64,000 bases of DNA from an uncultured Acetatifactor sp. (GTDB lineage: Bacteria > Bacillota > Clostridia > Lachnospirales > Lachnospiraceae). The notes beneath the pieces were generated by a model. The model was given only the letters and a program-made list of their open reading frames with translations, was not told where the DNA came from and ran no database searches. Positions 44,980-53,150 of the stretch are shown piece by piece. The stretch's first letter is position 1. The number at the start of each line of letters is the position of its first letter. The stretch spans positions 1-64,000 of the forward strand of contig CAJUJN010000017.1 in the NCBI GenBank assembly GCA_910586775.1. Direction: 5' to 3'. The position numbers and the translations under genes are program-made.

Positions 44980-46233
44980 CTAAAACTCAAAGCAGCATGG
45001 CTTGCCGTCAAGATAAGCCGCCATATTCAGTACCAGTGCATTCCAGTTGATAAAATTGGGTGTCATTATGGCTTCTCCGGTATCCGGATGGTAATACTCA
45101 TGCAGTGTCCCCGTGCGGGCGATATCCTGACCGAACAGCCGGATGGTGGCTTCCGCCAGCCAGGCGGCATCTTCTTCATAACCATACTTCAGCATGGCCC
45201 GCCAGCTGAGATAGTTGGCGACTCCCCAGACAGGACCCCGCCAGTTGGAAGGATTATTGGTGGCGGACAGGTCATACATTTTTTCCAGTCTTGACAGGGA
45301 GCGGATTCCGTATCTTGCGCGGTAGGTGTTGGTCTCCCTGAACCGCTTTATGACGGCTTCCGCCTGCCCGGCATCTGCGATTCCCGCCCAGAGGGGCAGA
45401 ATGTTGCTCCATACGTCAAACCGCATCAGCAGACATTCCCAGTCCCTGGGGGCACCGCTGTGCAGGCCGGTGATATTCTGGTTGGGCAGCAGATTCAGGT
45501 CCACGGAATAAAAGCACTTATCGCGCTCGTCGAAGCAATGCCGGGAAACGGCTGCTCTTAGCTTGGCGGCTTTCTGCTTCCAGTACATTGCGGCGGACAT
45601 GTTGTCTTTATGCTCATAGAGGGCGCCCAAAGCCAGCATTTCCCTGTACAGAAAGCTGTTCAGCAGGATGGAACCGGAACTTTTTTCCGGACGGAAGTAA
45701 GTGCAGGGGTCATTGTCCACGCCGATGGCCAGGTCATCCTGCCAGAAATACAGCCCTGTGGCCTCATGGCAGAAATGGGTTTCATATGTGGTGAGGAAGG
45801 ACACGGCGGTGTCAAGTACCGTATCCGGAATCTCTGTTCCGCAGGACTGGAGGAAAGCGGCATGCTGTGCATAGACCGGTTTGTGCATATTGCTCCAGTG
45901 TTCTGCGGAAGGCGCTTTAAAGAGAGTCTGTCCGCTTTTTTCGATGCAGATGGGCATATAGCCTTCGGGCGTGGTATGCTCCGCAAAGTTCTGCAGACAC
46001 CCCAGCTCGAAACGGGGCAGCAGGGCAGCGAATGCACTGTCAGTGAGCGCATACTGCCGCAGTGCCACATTGCTCATCCAGGAGTCCCAGTCCCAGAGCG
46101 TGGTGGAGTAAAACCGGCTGCCGGGGACGATATAAGGGTGAGAGAGGATGCCTGAAGGTTCGCAGAGCATCTGTTCGGCGTACTGCCCGATGTATTCCGC
46201 AATTTGTTCTTTGTAATCCGTAAGGTCACTCAT
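44980..46233 (-). CDS. Trehalase/GH63-like (alpha/alpha)6 glycoside hydrolase (MGH1-like)
   Basis: This 417-residue cytoplasmic enzyme of the six-hairpin glycosidase type has YSTTLWDWDSWMSNVAL near the N-terminus (probable catalytic-acid region), FWQDDLAIGVDNDP, NPSNWRGPVWGVANYLSWRA and HEYYHPDTGEAIMTPNFINWN. The last two are typical of GH37/GH63/GH15-like clans. The exact linkage cleaved is not predictable. It has no signal peptide. It is the first gene of a minus-strand operon with the SGNH esterase, driven by a good promoter at 46487-46515 and divergent from the LacI gene. Confidence 0.82.
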   Translation of the reverse strand: MSDLTDYKEQIAEYIGQYAEQMLCEPSGILSHPYIVPGSRFYSTTLWDWDSWMSNVALRQYALTDSAFAALLPRFELGCLQNFAEHTTPEGYMPICIEKSGQTLFKAPSAEHWSNMHKPVYAQHAAFLQSCGTEIPDTVLDTAVSFLTTYETHFCHEATGLYFWQDDLAIGVDNDPCTYFRPEKSSGSILLNSFLYREMLALGALYEHKDNMSAAMYWKQKAAKLRAAVSRHCFDERDKCFYSVDLNLLPNQNITGLHSGAPRDWECLLMRFDVWSNILPLWAGIADAGQAEAVIKRFRETNTYRARYGIRSLSRLEKMYDLSATNNPSNWRGPVWGVANYLSWRAMLKYGYEEDAAWLAEATIRLFGQDIARTGTLHEYYHPDTGEAIMTPNFINWNALVLNMAAYLDGKPCCFEF

Positions 46234-46355
46234 AATTTAATCTCCTGGTTTTATTTTTATGATTGCTCCGCCCGGTGCCGGCATGAGTGTTTTCATTTCT
46301 GTTCCGGATGCAGAGATGGACTGATTCCGGGCACCGGATGGGCCGTTGTTTTTCT

Positions 46356-46392
46356 ACCTGTGCGGTTGCAATCCACTGCACAGGTGGTTGTT
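46356..46392. repeat. CACCTGTGC palindromic element, copy 1 (short)
   Basis: ACCTGTGC / GCACAGGT arms surround GGTTGCAATCCACT, and GGTTGTTTTTTT follows on the plus strand. It shares ends with 46645-46741 and 53857-53981. It lies in the leader of the minus-strand glycosidase operon. Confidence 0.75.
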
Positions 46393-46486
46393 TTTTTGTG
46401 CCGTTGCTTCTTCAGGACCGATTCAGGAAAATGGAGGGACCGGTCAAGGCAGCAAATTCCTGTTCCGGGTTTTTGGTATAGTCTGG

Positions 46487-46515
46487 ATTATACATCTGTT
46501 TTCGGCGCAAGTCAA
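46487..46515 (-). promoter_or_regulatory. Promoter of the glycosidase-esterase operon
   Basis: On the minus strand, TTGACT (46515-46510), 17 bases and TATAAT (46492-46487). The transcript would have a leader of about 245 bases before ATG at 46233. Confidence 0.85.
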
Positions 46516-46610
46516 TAAATATATGGTTAATTTATATGAAAAAATCATATAAAACTGGATTTGTATTATATATGATATCGCAAACATTTTCAAAAACTAT
46601 GTTTTTTGCA

Positions 46611-46640
46611 TTGACAGGGTTTCGCAGGGAGTGATAAAAT
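46611..46640 (+). promoter_or_regulatory. Promoter of the LacI-family gene
   Basis: TTGACA (46611-46616), 18 bases and TAAAAT (46635-46640). Palindromic element copy 2 begins 5 bases after the -10 box, so it lies at the transcript's very start. Confidence 0.82.
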
Positions 46641-46644
46641 AATT

Positions 46645-46741
46645 CCACCTGTGTGGTTGCAATCAAATGGCTTGCCTGCATGCAAGCCATTTGATTGCAA
46701 TGCAGACGAGCCACTGGATTAGCAACCCGCCGCACAGGTGG
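46645..46741. repeat. CACCTGTGC palindromic element, copy 2 (97 bp)
   Basis: The outer ends are CCACCTGTG and CGCACAGGTGG. Inside is a perfect 19-bp inverted repeat (46657-46675 and 46682-46700; begins TTGCAATCAAATGGCTTGC) with a 6-base loop. It fills the 5' leader of the LacI gene up to 34 bases before ATG. Confidence 0.85.
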
Positions 46742-46774
46742 AAATAATTTCATTGCGAGACGGGGAGGTACATT

Positions 46775-47863
46775 ATGGCGACCTTGAATGATGTGGCCCG
46801 GGAAGCGGGGGTATCACCCATGACAGTATCCAGGGTAATGAACGGCAGCAGTGCAGTGGCTGAAAAGACCCGGAAGCGGGTGCTGGAGGTTGTGGACAGG
46901 CTCCGTTACCAGCCCAATCTCCTGGCGAAGAGCCTGTCGGCGGACAGAATGCATACCATCGGTGTGGCGGTTACAGGGGTGGAGAACCCCATGTATTCCC
47001 TGATGGTGTCGGGAATATACAGGGAAGCCGCGGCGTGCGGATACGATGTGATGCTTGCATGCAGCCATGACCTGGAAAGTACGGAAAAAAGTCTGCTGAA
47101 TCTGCTGAATAAAAGGGTGAGCGGGCTGGTGATGCTGCCGGTGGAGTATCATGCCGGCGGAAGAGAGGAGAACATGCGTCAGATGGGGCGTCTCAGCGAA
47201 GTTTTCCCGGAATTGATGGAAAAATATGCGCCGGTTAATTTTCCGGTGGTTTCTGTGGGCAGACAGCTTCAGAAAGGGACAGGAGTCCGGGTGATAGCGG
47301 ATTATGAGGCAGGTGCCGCCCTGGCAGTCGCCTGCCTGGCGGAAAAGGGGCACAGGAGAATCGGATTTCTGTCCCACAGCTGCCGGCAGCAGGGTATCTG
47401 GCGGGAGCGTTTCCGGGGGTTTGAACGGGAAGCTGCCCGGAGAGGAATGGAGGTTTTGCCGGAATGGATTGTATACAGCGAGGAGAATGTGGCGTCTGCC
47501 CGCTTGGCAGTGGAAGGAATGCTGTCCGCGGAGAGACTGCCCACTGCCATATACTGCGCCAATGATGTGATGGCGGCAGGAGCGTGCCAGGCACTGGCTG
47601 CCGGAGGGCTCAGGATTCCTGAGGACATATCCGTAATAGGACATGACGGCAGGGATTTTGGGGAAATGCTTTATCCGGCTCTGACTACGGTGGCGATTGA
47701 CCCGGTGGGAATCGGGAGAGAAACCGTGAGGGCGCTGCTGAAGCTGGCTTCTTCCGGTGAATCAGAAGGCGGACGCAGTGGCCTGGAAACGGGAGATGTG
47801 ATGGTGAAGCCGAAGCTTGTGGAAAGAGAGTCGGTGGCATGTGTTCCGGGTTCCGGCTGTTGA
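46775..47863 (+). CDS. LacI-family transcriptional repressor
   Basis: This 362-residue regulator has an N-terminal helix-turn-helix and hinge (LNDVAREAGVSPMTVSRVMN at 3-22, then RYQPNLLAKSLS) and a periplasmic-binding-protein-like effector domain (about 60-340; TIGVAVTGVENP, AAGACQALAAGGLRIPEDIS, VIGHDG). GGGGAGG is 6-7 bases before ATG. It is divergent from the glycosidase-esterase operon and 67 bases upstream of the rhamnosidase-like gene, so it probably controls both in response to a sugar. The leader contains palindromic element copy 2. Confidence 0.92.
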   Translation: MATLNDVAREAGVSPMTVSRVMNGSSAVAEKTRKRVLEVVDRLRYQPNLLAKSLSADRMHTIGVAVTGVENPMYSLMVSGIYREAAACGYDVMLACSHDLESTEKSLLNLLNKRVSGLVMLPVEYHAGGREENMRQMGRLSEVFPELMEKYAPVNFPVVSVGRQLQKGTGVRVIADYEAGAALAVACLAEKGHRRIGFLSHSCRQQGIWRERFRGFEREAARRGMEVLPEWIVYSEENVASARLAVEGMLSAERLPTAIYCANDVMAAGACQALAAGGLRIPEDISVIGHDGRDFGEMLYPALTTVAIDPVGIGRETVRALLKLASSGESEGGRSGLETGDVMVKPKLVERESVACVPGSGC

Positions 47864-47930
47864 CAGCGTAACAGCGATATATGAGCGTTATAACAGGACT
47901 GCGGAGAAAGGGCTATGGAGGATGGAAGGT

Positions 47931-50261
47931 ATGGCAAAGCAGAGTTTTATTTATAGAAGGAGAGAACCTTCACTGGAGAAAGAAGTGACTTTATTCCGGA
48001 AGGAATTCCGGCTCTCGGCCGGACAGTTGCATCAGAAGACAGAGATAGCAGTCACGGCAGATACAAGGTATATTCTGTATCTGAACGGCCGATATGTGTG
48101 CAGAGGGCCCGAGAGCGGTGATTCCTGGCGGAAATATTATGACACAACGGATATTACTTCGTATCTGCGGGAGGGTGTGAACTGTATTGCCGTGAAAGTG
48201 ATTCATTTCCCTGTGGGTGACGAAGGAATACAGCAGTTTGAGCTTGGGCCTACAGGGTTTGTCCGTTCTCCTTATGGGGGACTGTGCATATTCTGTATAT
48301 CAGGAACGGAAATACCGGGTACGGACGCCGGGTGGAAATGGATGCAGGATGCTTCTTATGGTTTCAGGTCTTCCGTAAGAGCCAGACAGGCGGGGGATAT
48401 GGAATACATCCAGGCTGCGTTGGCGAAGAGGGGCTGGATGGAAGCCGGCTATGACGACAGCGGATGGCAGGATGCGGTGGTGGTCCAGGAAACGGAGGAC
48501 TGCGCCCGGGCATCTGTTTACGGAGTCCTGCACAACTGGATCCTGTGTCCCCGTGATATTCCCATGACGGAAGAAAAAGAGATTTCGGCCACAGCCGTAC
48601 ATGAGAAAGGGACTGTGAAATTTGAAAATCTGCTCACAGGACGGCCGGTTGTGATTCCGCCTTTCACGGAAGCAGTGTGCGAGATTGATATGGGAAGACT
48701 GGTGACTGCTTATGTCGAAAGTGAGTATGAAGAAGGCGGCATGGGGCAGGCGGAGTATCTGTACAGTGAGTGCTATTATCAGGAAAAGGAAGGCAGCCTG
48801 GTGAAGGTCAGGCGGGACGACCGGGAAGGCGGTGTGCTGGAGGGAGAGCGGGATGAAATCAGCCTTGGAAAGGGGGATTTTGTATATGAACCCTTTGAAT
48901 ACCGCGCGTTTCGTTACCTGCGGCTGACTGTCCGGACAGAGGCTGAAAGCGTGGTTTTGAAGGGCATCCGTTTCCGGGAGACAGGATATCCTTTTCCGGT
49001 TCAGGCCTGTTTTGAGCCGGAGAAGGGGGTGCTGGGGCAGATTTGGGAGACCAGCCTTCATACGCTCCGCTGCTGTATGCAGGAGACCTACATAGACTGC
49101 CCCTATTATGAGCGGCTGCAGTATGGGATGGATGCCATGATCGAAGCGCTGCATACATATCCCGTGCTGGGGGATGACAGGCTTGCCCGGAAGGCATTTC
49201 TGGACCTGGCGGGAACGCAGATGCCGGACGGGATGATTTACTGTAATGCGCCGGCAAATGACAGGCATGTGATACCGGCGTTCGGTATTTATTACATTGA
49301 TATGCTGTATCAGCATTATCAGTATTTCGGTGACAGGAAACTGATAGAACGATACTGGGCGGTCTGTGCGGGGATTCTGGGCTTCTTTGAAAGAAATCTG
49401 AACCGGGAGTCAGGTGTGGTTTCGGGCAGCGGCTACTGGGAATTTGTGGACTGGACCGAGGAATGGAATGATTTCCAGGGAGTGCCTTGTGACAGGAGGG
49501 CCGGGGAAGGACAATATCTGTATACCCTGCTGTATGCCTACGGGCTGCTGCGGATGGCGCAGCTTACGGAGGCGGTGTACGGAAGCGGGGCCGCGCAGCA
49601 CTGGAGAGAACGCCACCGGGAAATCAGAGAGCTGGTCAACAGAAAAATATGGAATCCTGCGAAGGGCTACTATCGAACGTCGGAGCAGGCTGAAAAGTAT
49701 AGTGAACATGCGCAGGTGTGGGCAGTGCTGGGAGAATGCGTATCGGGGGAGGAAGCGAAGAAATTACTGGAGAAGATGCTTTCAGAGCCTGCCCTGGTCA
49801 GATGCTCATATTCCATGAAACATTATTATAACAGGGCACTGGACATGGCGGGGATAAGTGGGGGAAAGGATAAGATGTGGCGCGAATATGCGGCTCTGCT
49901 GGAGAGCGGCGCCACTACCTGGCCGGAGGACCCGGTGACGGCCCGAAGCGACTGCCATGGATGGAGTACGATACCGATTTATGAAATCTGTCATAACATT
50001 CTGGGAGTACGGCCCGGAGCGCCGGGATTTACCTCTGTCCTGATTGAACCGGGGCAGTGGGAGCTGGGAAACGCGAAGGGGAAGGTCTGGACGCCGCAGG
50101 GCTGTGTCAGTGTGGAGAGATATGTGGAGACCCGGAACGGTGTTTCCGGGGCAAGGATCTCTTTTGAATTTGAGAAAGAGACGTTAGTGACGGTGCGCAT
50201 TGCAGGCCGGGATATACTGTCGGGCAGGTATCGGTGCGGGGAGTGCAGCGCAGTGCTGTAG
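47931..50261 (+). CDS. GH78-like alpha-L-rhamnosidase family protein
   Basis: This 776-residue glycosidase has N-terminal beta-sandwich domains (about 1-350; TEIAVTADTRYILYLNGRYV is the typical start). A six-hairpin catalytic domain (about 380-700) follows, with YIDCPYYERLQYGMDAMIEA, where rhamnosidases have DCPxRxExxxxGD, then SGYWEFVDWTEEWNDF, and DPVTARSDCHGWS near the active-site end. A C-terminal beta domain comes last (LGVRPGAPGFTSVLIEP). The start is ATG 47931 with GGAGGA 8 bases upstream; earlier in-frame ATGs (47922, 47817) lack spacing or overlap LacI. It has no signal peptide, so it would act on imported oligosaccharides. Rhamnose specificity is inferred from family only. Confidence 0.78.
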   Translation: MAKQSFIYRRREPSLEKEVTLFRKEFRLSAGQLHQKTEIAVTADTRYILYLNGRYVCRGPESGDSWRKYYDTTDITSYLREGVNCIAVKVIHFPVGDEGIQQFELGPTGFVRSPYGGLCIFCISGTEIPGTDAGWKWMQDASYGFRSSVRARQAGDMEYIQAALAKRGWMEAGYDDSGWQDAVVVQETEDCARASVYGVLHNWILCPRDIPMTEEKEISATAVHEKGTVKFENLLTGRPVVIPPFTEAVCEIDMGRLVTAYVESEYEEGGMGQAEYLYSECYYQEKEGSLVKVRRDDREGGVLEGERDEISLGKGDFVYEPFEYRAFRYLRLTVRTEAESVVLKGIRFRETGYPFPVQACFEPEKGVLGQIWETSLHTLRCCMQETYIDCPYYERLQYGMDAMIEALHTYPVLGDDRLARKAFLDLAGTQMPDGMIYCNAPANDRHVIPAFGIYYIDMLYQHYQYFGDRKLIERYWAVCAGILGFFERNLNRESGVVSGSGYWEFVDWTEEWNDFQGVPCDRRAGEGQYLYTLLYAYGLLRMAQLTEAVYGSGAAQHWRERHREIRELVNRKIWNPAKGYYRTSEQAEKYSEHAQVWAVLGECVSGEEAKKLLEKMLSEPALVRCSYSMKHYYNRALDMAGISGGKDKMWREYAALLESGATTWPEDPVTARSDCHGWSTIPIYEICHNILGVRPGAPGFTSVLIEPGQWELGNAKGKVWTPQGCVSVERYVETRNGVSGARISFEFEKETLVTVRIAGRDILSGRYRCGECSAVL

Positions 50262-50648
50262 AGCGGTTAGGAATTGTCGGAAAATAACCGCTATAATTTG
50301 TTTAGGAAAAAGCCCGGAAATACAATAAAAATTGCTGCAAACTTGCAGCGGTTATTTGTAGACGCTTCCTTAATTTCCGGAGCGGAGTGTTTGCTGTATG
50401 CGGAGAAGGGGCTGCGCACAATGTGCAGACACAATAAGGATTTTGGATTTAAAAACGCGGCTGACAGGCTGTTTTGGAACCGGCAGCCGCGTTTTGGTTG
50501 TTTTTTCACATTAATTTATACTTATTTTATTGTATTTCCTTAAAAAAAGTTTACAATGTATAATGTCGGGTAGTAAATCAGTTTGAGTCATGACAGTGGA
50601 AAGTCCATGGAGCGGAGGGGCCATTGTCTGTCGGGAGGCAAAAGATAT
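50262..50648 (+). other. Intergenic region with terminator
   Basis: This 387-base region contains the terminator at 50452-50506 and a small CTGCGCACA/TGTGCAG hairpin (50412-50428). An 89-codon ORF at 50274-50543 runs straight through the terminator stem and lacks a ribosome-binding site; I do not accept it. Confidence 0.6.
50452..50506 (+). terminator. Rho-independent terminator after the rhamnosidase region
   Basis: AAAACGCGGCTG / CAGCCGCGTTTT is a perfect 12-bp stem (50452-50463 and 50484-50495) with a 20-base loop, then TTTTTT at 50501-50506. Confidence 0.85.
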
Positions 50649-51041
50649 ATGAGAGAAAAATTACAGCGCTTTATGTGGGGGCGCTACGGAAACGACAATC
50701 TGAACCAGTTTTTACTTGCTGTTGCCTTTGCATGTCTTATCATTTCGTTTTTTGGCGGAGGGATTTTCTACATACTGGCTACCGTCATAATGGTTTTTGC
50801 CTATTATCGAATGTTTTCCAGAAATGTCAGCAAACGCTCTGCGGAGAACCAGCAGTTTCTGAAGCAGAAAATGAAGGTCAGAAGCTTTTTCATCAAAAAG
50901 AAGCGGGAATTGGGACAGCGCAAGGTTTACCATATCTACAGATGTCCTAATTGCAGACAGAAAATCCGGGTGCCGAAGGGCAGAGGCAGGATAGCCATCA
51001 GCTGCGGGAAATGCGGGAATGAATTTATTAAAAAAAGCTGA
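50649..51041 (+). CDS. Small membrane protein with C-terminal zinc ribbon
   Basis: This 130-residue protein has one or two membrane helices (about 20-55, LLAVAFACLIISFFGGGIFYILATVIMVFAY) and a basic linker (VKRSFF-like, KKKREL). The C-terminal zinc ribbon is CPNCRQKIRVPKGRGRIAISCGKCGNEF with four Cys in two CxxC knuckles (residues about 98-125). It resembles small membrane zinc-ribbon proteins annotated as hypothetical in Lachnospiraceae. GGGAGG lies 9 bases before ATG. It heads a group with the DUF5685 and J-domain genes on the same strand. Function is unknown. Confidence 0.75.
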   Translation: MREKLQRFMWGRYGNDNLNQFLLAVAFACLIISFFGGGIFYILATVIMVFAYYRMFSRNVSKRSAENQQFLKQKMKVRSFFIKKKRELGQRKVYHIYRCPNCRQKIRVPKGRGRIAISCGKCGNEFIKKS

Positions 51042-51151
51042 AGCATGGCCGGGTATCCTGAGGAAGTGTTGTGGAATAAGTCAGTTGGATTCCGCACAGT
51101 TCTCAAAGGAGATGCCAGAAGATTCCGAATATATACTCACGCTCGGAAACA

Positions 51152-51233
51152 TTTGTCATTGTAAATGTATAACGAGTGAGCGCGTCCTTGATGCAGGGCA
51201 AAAGAGCGGAAAATGAATGCGCTCACGAGTATG
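51152..51233 (+). repeat. Approximately 80-bp intergenic repeat, copy C
   Basis: It starts TTTGTCATTG, contains TGTATAACGAGTGAGCGCGT, and ends ATGCGCTCACGAGTATGG. The arms GTGAGCGCGT and ATGCGCTCAC pair. Its right end is 55 bases before the DUF5685 start. Confidence 0.75.
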
Positions 51234-51287
51234 GCAGCGGGAAAACACAGGAAACAGGAAAGCTGCTTCAATAACACGGAGGTTTTG

Positions 51288-52142
51288 ATGTTCGGATATA
51301 TCATTGTAAACAAAGCCGAAATGAAGTTCAGGGAATTTGATATATATCATTCGTTTTACTGCGGCATCTGCCGGGATCTGAAACGGAAATACGGTGTCCG
51401 CGGCCAGATAGCCTTAAGCTACGACATGACCTTTCTGGCGATACTGCTGACCGGGCTCTATGAGCCGCAGACCCGGCGGAGCAGCTGCAAATGTGTGGCG
51501 CATCCTTTCGAGAGTCATGAGACCAGGAATAATATTTTCACGGAATATGCCGCAGACATGAATATACTATTTGCATATTATAAATGCCGGGATGACTGGG
51601 AGGATGAGCGGAAGGTCTGGAAGCTGCTCTATGGGAAGCTTCTGGAAGGGAAAGCGGAAAAGCTGAAGGACGCATATGCGGAGAAATTCAGGAAACTGAA
51701 TCTGTTGATGCAGGATTTCTCGTATGCCGAAAAATCAGGCGATGCGGACATTGATACGCTGGGGGGACTTTTCGGCCAGGTTATGGCGGAGATGATGGCT
51801 GTGCGGGAGGATGAGTGGGCGGAAAGCCTTCGCAGGCTGGGCTTTTTCCTGGGAAAGTTTATTTATCTGTGCGATGCATACGAGGATGTGGAGCAGGATA
51901 TTAAAAAAGGGACCCCCAATCCTCTGAAGCAGAAATATGAGAGCATCGATTTTGAAGAAGAGTGCAAGACCATACTGATGATGATGATGTCGGAGTGCTG
52001 TAAGGAATTTGAGCGGCTTCCCATTCTGGAAAATGTGGAAATCCTCCGCAATATTCTTTATTCCGGTGTCTGGGGCAGATACGAGGCCGTCCGGGAGAAA
52101 CGCAGGCAGGGAGCGGCGGTGGAAGCGTCAGAAGAGCAGTGA
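51288..52142 (+). CDS. DUF5685-family protein with two Asp-rich motifs
   Basis: This 284-residue, mostly helical cytoplasmic protein starts MFGYIIVNKAEMKFREFDIY, which I associate with DUF5685. It has C25xxC28 (YCGIC), C67xC69 (SCKC) and HPF. Two acidic motifs stand out: YYKCRDDWEDERK (residues 98-109) and YLCDAYEDVEQDIKKGTPNPL (193-213). They resemble the CRxxDDxxDE and DVGEDxRRG motifs of squalene/phytoene-type isoprenoid synthases, which bind diphosphate through Mg2+. No function is established. I chose ATG 51288 with ACGGAGG 7 bases upstream; the longer ORF from 51213 starts inside repeat copy C. It sits between the zinc-ribbon and J-domain genes. Confidence 0.72.
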   Translation: MFGYIIVNKAEMKFREFDIYHSFYCGICRDLKRKYGVRGQIALSYDMTFLAILLTGLYEPQTRRSSCKCVAHPFESHETRNNIFTEYAADMNILFAYYKCRDDWEDERKVWKLLYGKLLEGKAEKLKDAYAEKFRKLNLLMQDFSYAEKSGDADIDTLGGLFGQVMAEMMAVREDEWAESLRRLGFFLGKFIYLCDAYEDVEQDIKKGTPNPLKQKYESIDFEEECKTILMMMMSECCKEFERLPILENVEILRNILYSGVWGRYEAVREKRRQGAAVEASEEQ

Positions 52143-52259
52143 GACAGTTAGAATAAGTGGGATGCCGGATGAAGCGGTTTTATACAGCAGTGTCCTGGAG
52201 AGACAGCATATCTTGTATGAATCCTTCCGATTGCAGCAGTCCCGGAAAAAGAGGCAGTT

Positions 52260-53039
52260 ATGTATGACCCGTACAGTGTACTTGGTGTAAGCAGAAATGC
52301 TTCCGAGGAAGAGATAAAAAAGGCATATAAGGCATTGAGCCGCAGGTACCATCCGGATGCCAATGTCAACAATCCCAACAAAGCCCGGGCGGAGGAGAAA
52401 TTTAAGGAAATTCAGGCGGCTTATCAGCAGATTATGAAGGAGCGGACTTCCGGGTACGGTGGCGGTAGCTATGGGAATTCCGGATACGGAGGGAATGCCT
52501 ATGGCGGTTCCGGATATGGCAGAAGCAGTTCCGGTGGCGCAGGCAGTCAGGGCGAGGGGCCTTTCGGCGGTTTTGGGTACGGGCCCTTTGGGGGTTTTGG
52601 GGGTTTTGGAGGTTTCGGGGGCCAGGGACAGAGTACCGGATATGAGGAAAATACGTATCTACGCGCTGCAGGAAATTATATCCGCAACGGTTACTATAAA
52701 GAAGCCAGGACGACTCTGGACAATATGGACAGCCGTGACAGGAATGCCAGGTGGTATTACTACAGTGCCATAGCACATTCCGGCCTGGGCAACAGTGTGG
52801 CGGCTCTGGACCACGCAAAGCGTGCTTCCTCCATGGAGCCGGACAATCGGGATTACCGCAGTCTGGTACAGCAGTTTGAGAGCGGCGGCAGTTGGTACGA
52901 GCAGCGTCAGGCGGCTTACGGCTATCCAACCTTTGGCGGAGGAAACATCTGTCTGAAGGTGGTGATTGCCAATATGATCTGCAATGTATGCTGTCTTGGC
53001 GGCGGATGCTGCGGGGGACATGGGATGTATTATTATTGA
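52260..53039 (+). CDS. J-domain (DnaJ-like) co-chaperone with Gly/Phe region and TPR-like tail
   Basis: This 259-residue protein has an N-terminal J domain (1-65) with the Hsp70-stimulating motif HPD at 31-33 (SRRYHPDANVNNP). A Gly/Tyr/Phe-rich low-complexity stretch (about 68-128, GFGGFGGFGGQG) follows, then TPR-like helices (about 135-205, AAGNYIRNGYYKEARTTLDN, ALDHAKRASSMEPDNRDY). It ends in a hydrophobic Cys/Gly-rich segment (ANMICNVCCLGGGCCGG). No DnaJ zinc-finger or C-terminal client domains are present, so it is a type III J protein that recruits DnaK to a particular client or to the membrane. It follows the DUF5685 gene by 117 bases. Confidence 0.85.
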   Translation: MYDPYSVLGVSRNASEEEIKKAYKALSRRYHPDANVNNPNKARAEEKFKEIQAAYQQIMKERTSGYGGGSYGNSGYGGNAYGGSGYGRSSSGGAGSQGEGPFGGFGYGPFGGFGGFGGFGGQGQSTGYEENTYLRAAGNYIRNGYYKEARTTLDNMDSRDRNARWYYYSAIAHSGLGNSVAALDHAKRASSMEPDNRDYRSLVQQFESGGSWYEQRQAAYGYPTFGGGNICLKVVIANMICNVCCLGGGCCGGHGMYYY

Positions 53040-53150
53040 ATGGGTTATAGAAACCTGATTATATTAGCGAGGCAGGAGCTGCCGCAGGCCCAGGGGTGTT
53101 TGGAGAGTAGATTACCGAAGCTGATCAGCTTTCGGTTTGAGAGGTGAGTC

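Larger units (their letters stand above)
46234..46774. other. 541-base divergent regulatory region between the glycosidase and LacI genes
   Basis: It contains two facing-away promoters (minus 46487-46515; plus 46611-46640), an imperfect CCGGTGCCGG / CCGGGCACCGG inverted repeat (about 46274-46342), palindromic element copies 1 (46356-46392) and 2 (46645-46741), and a TTATATGA / TCATATAA palindrome (about 46533-46553) between the promoters that could be the LacI operator. I find no convincing gene; short ORFs at 46204-46552 lack ribosome-binding sites. Confidence 0.65.

Noticed and set aside
50274..50543. 89-codon ORF after the rhamnosidase gene
   Set aside because: It crosses a strong terminator stem and has no ribosome-binding site.
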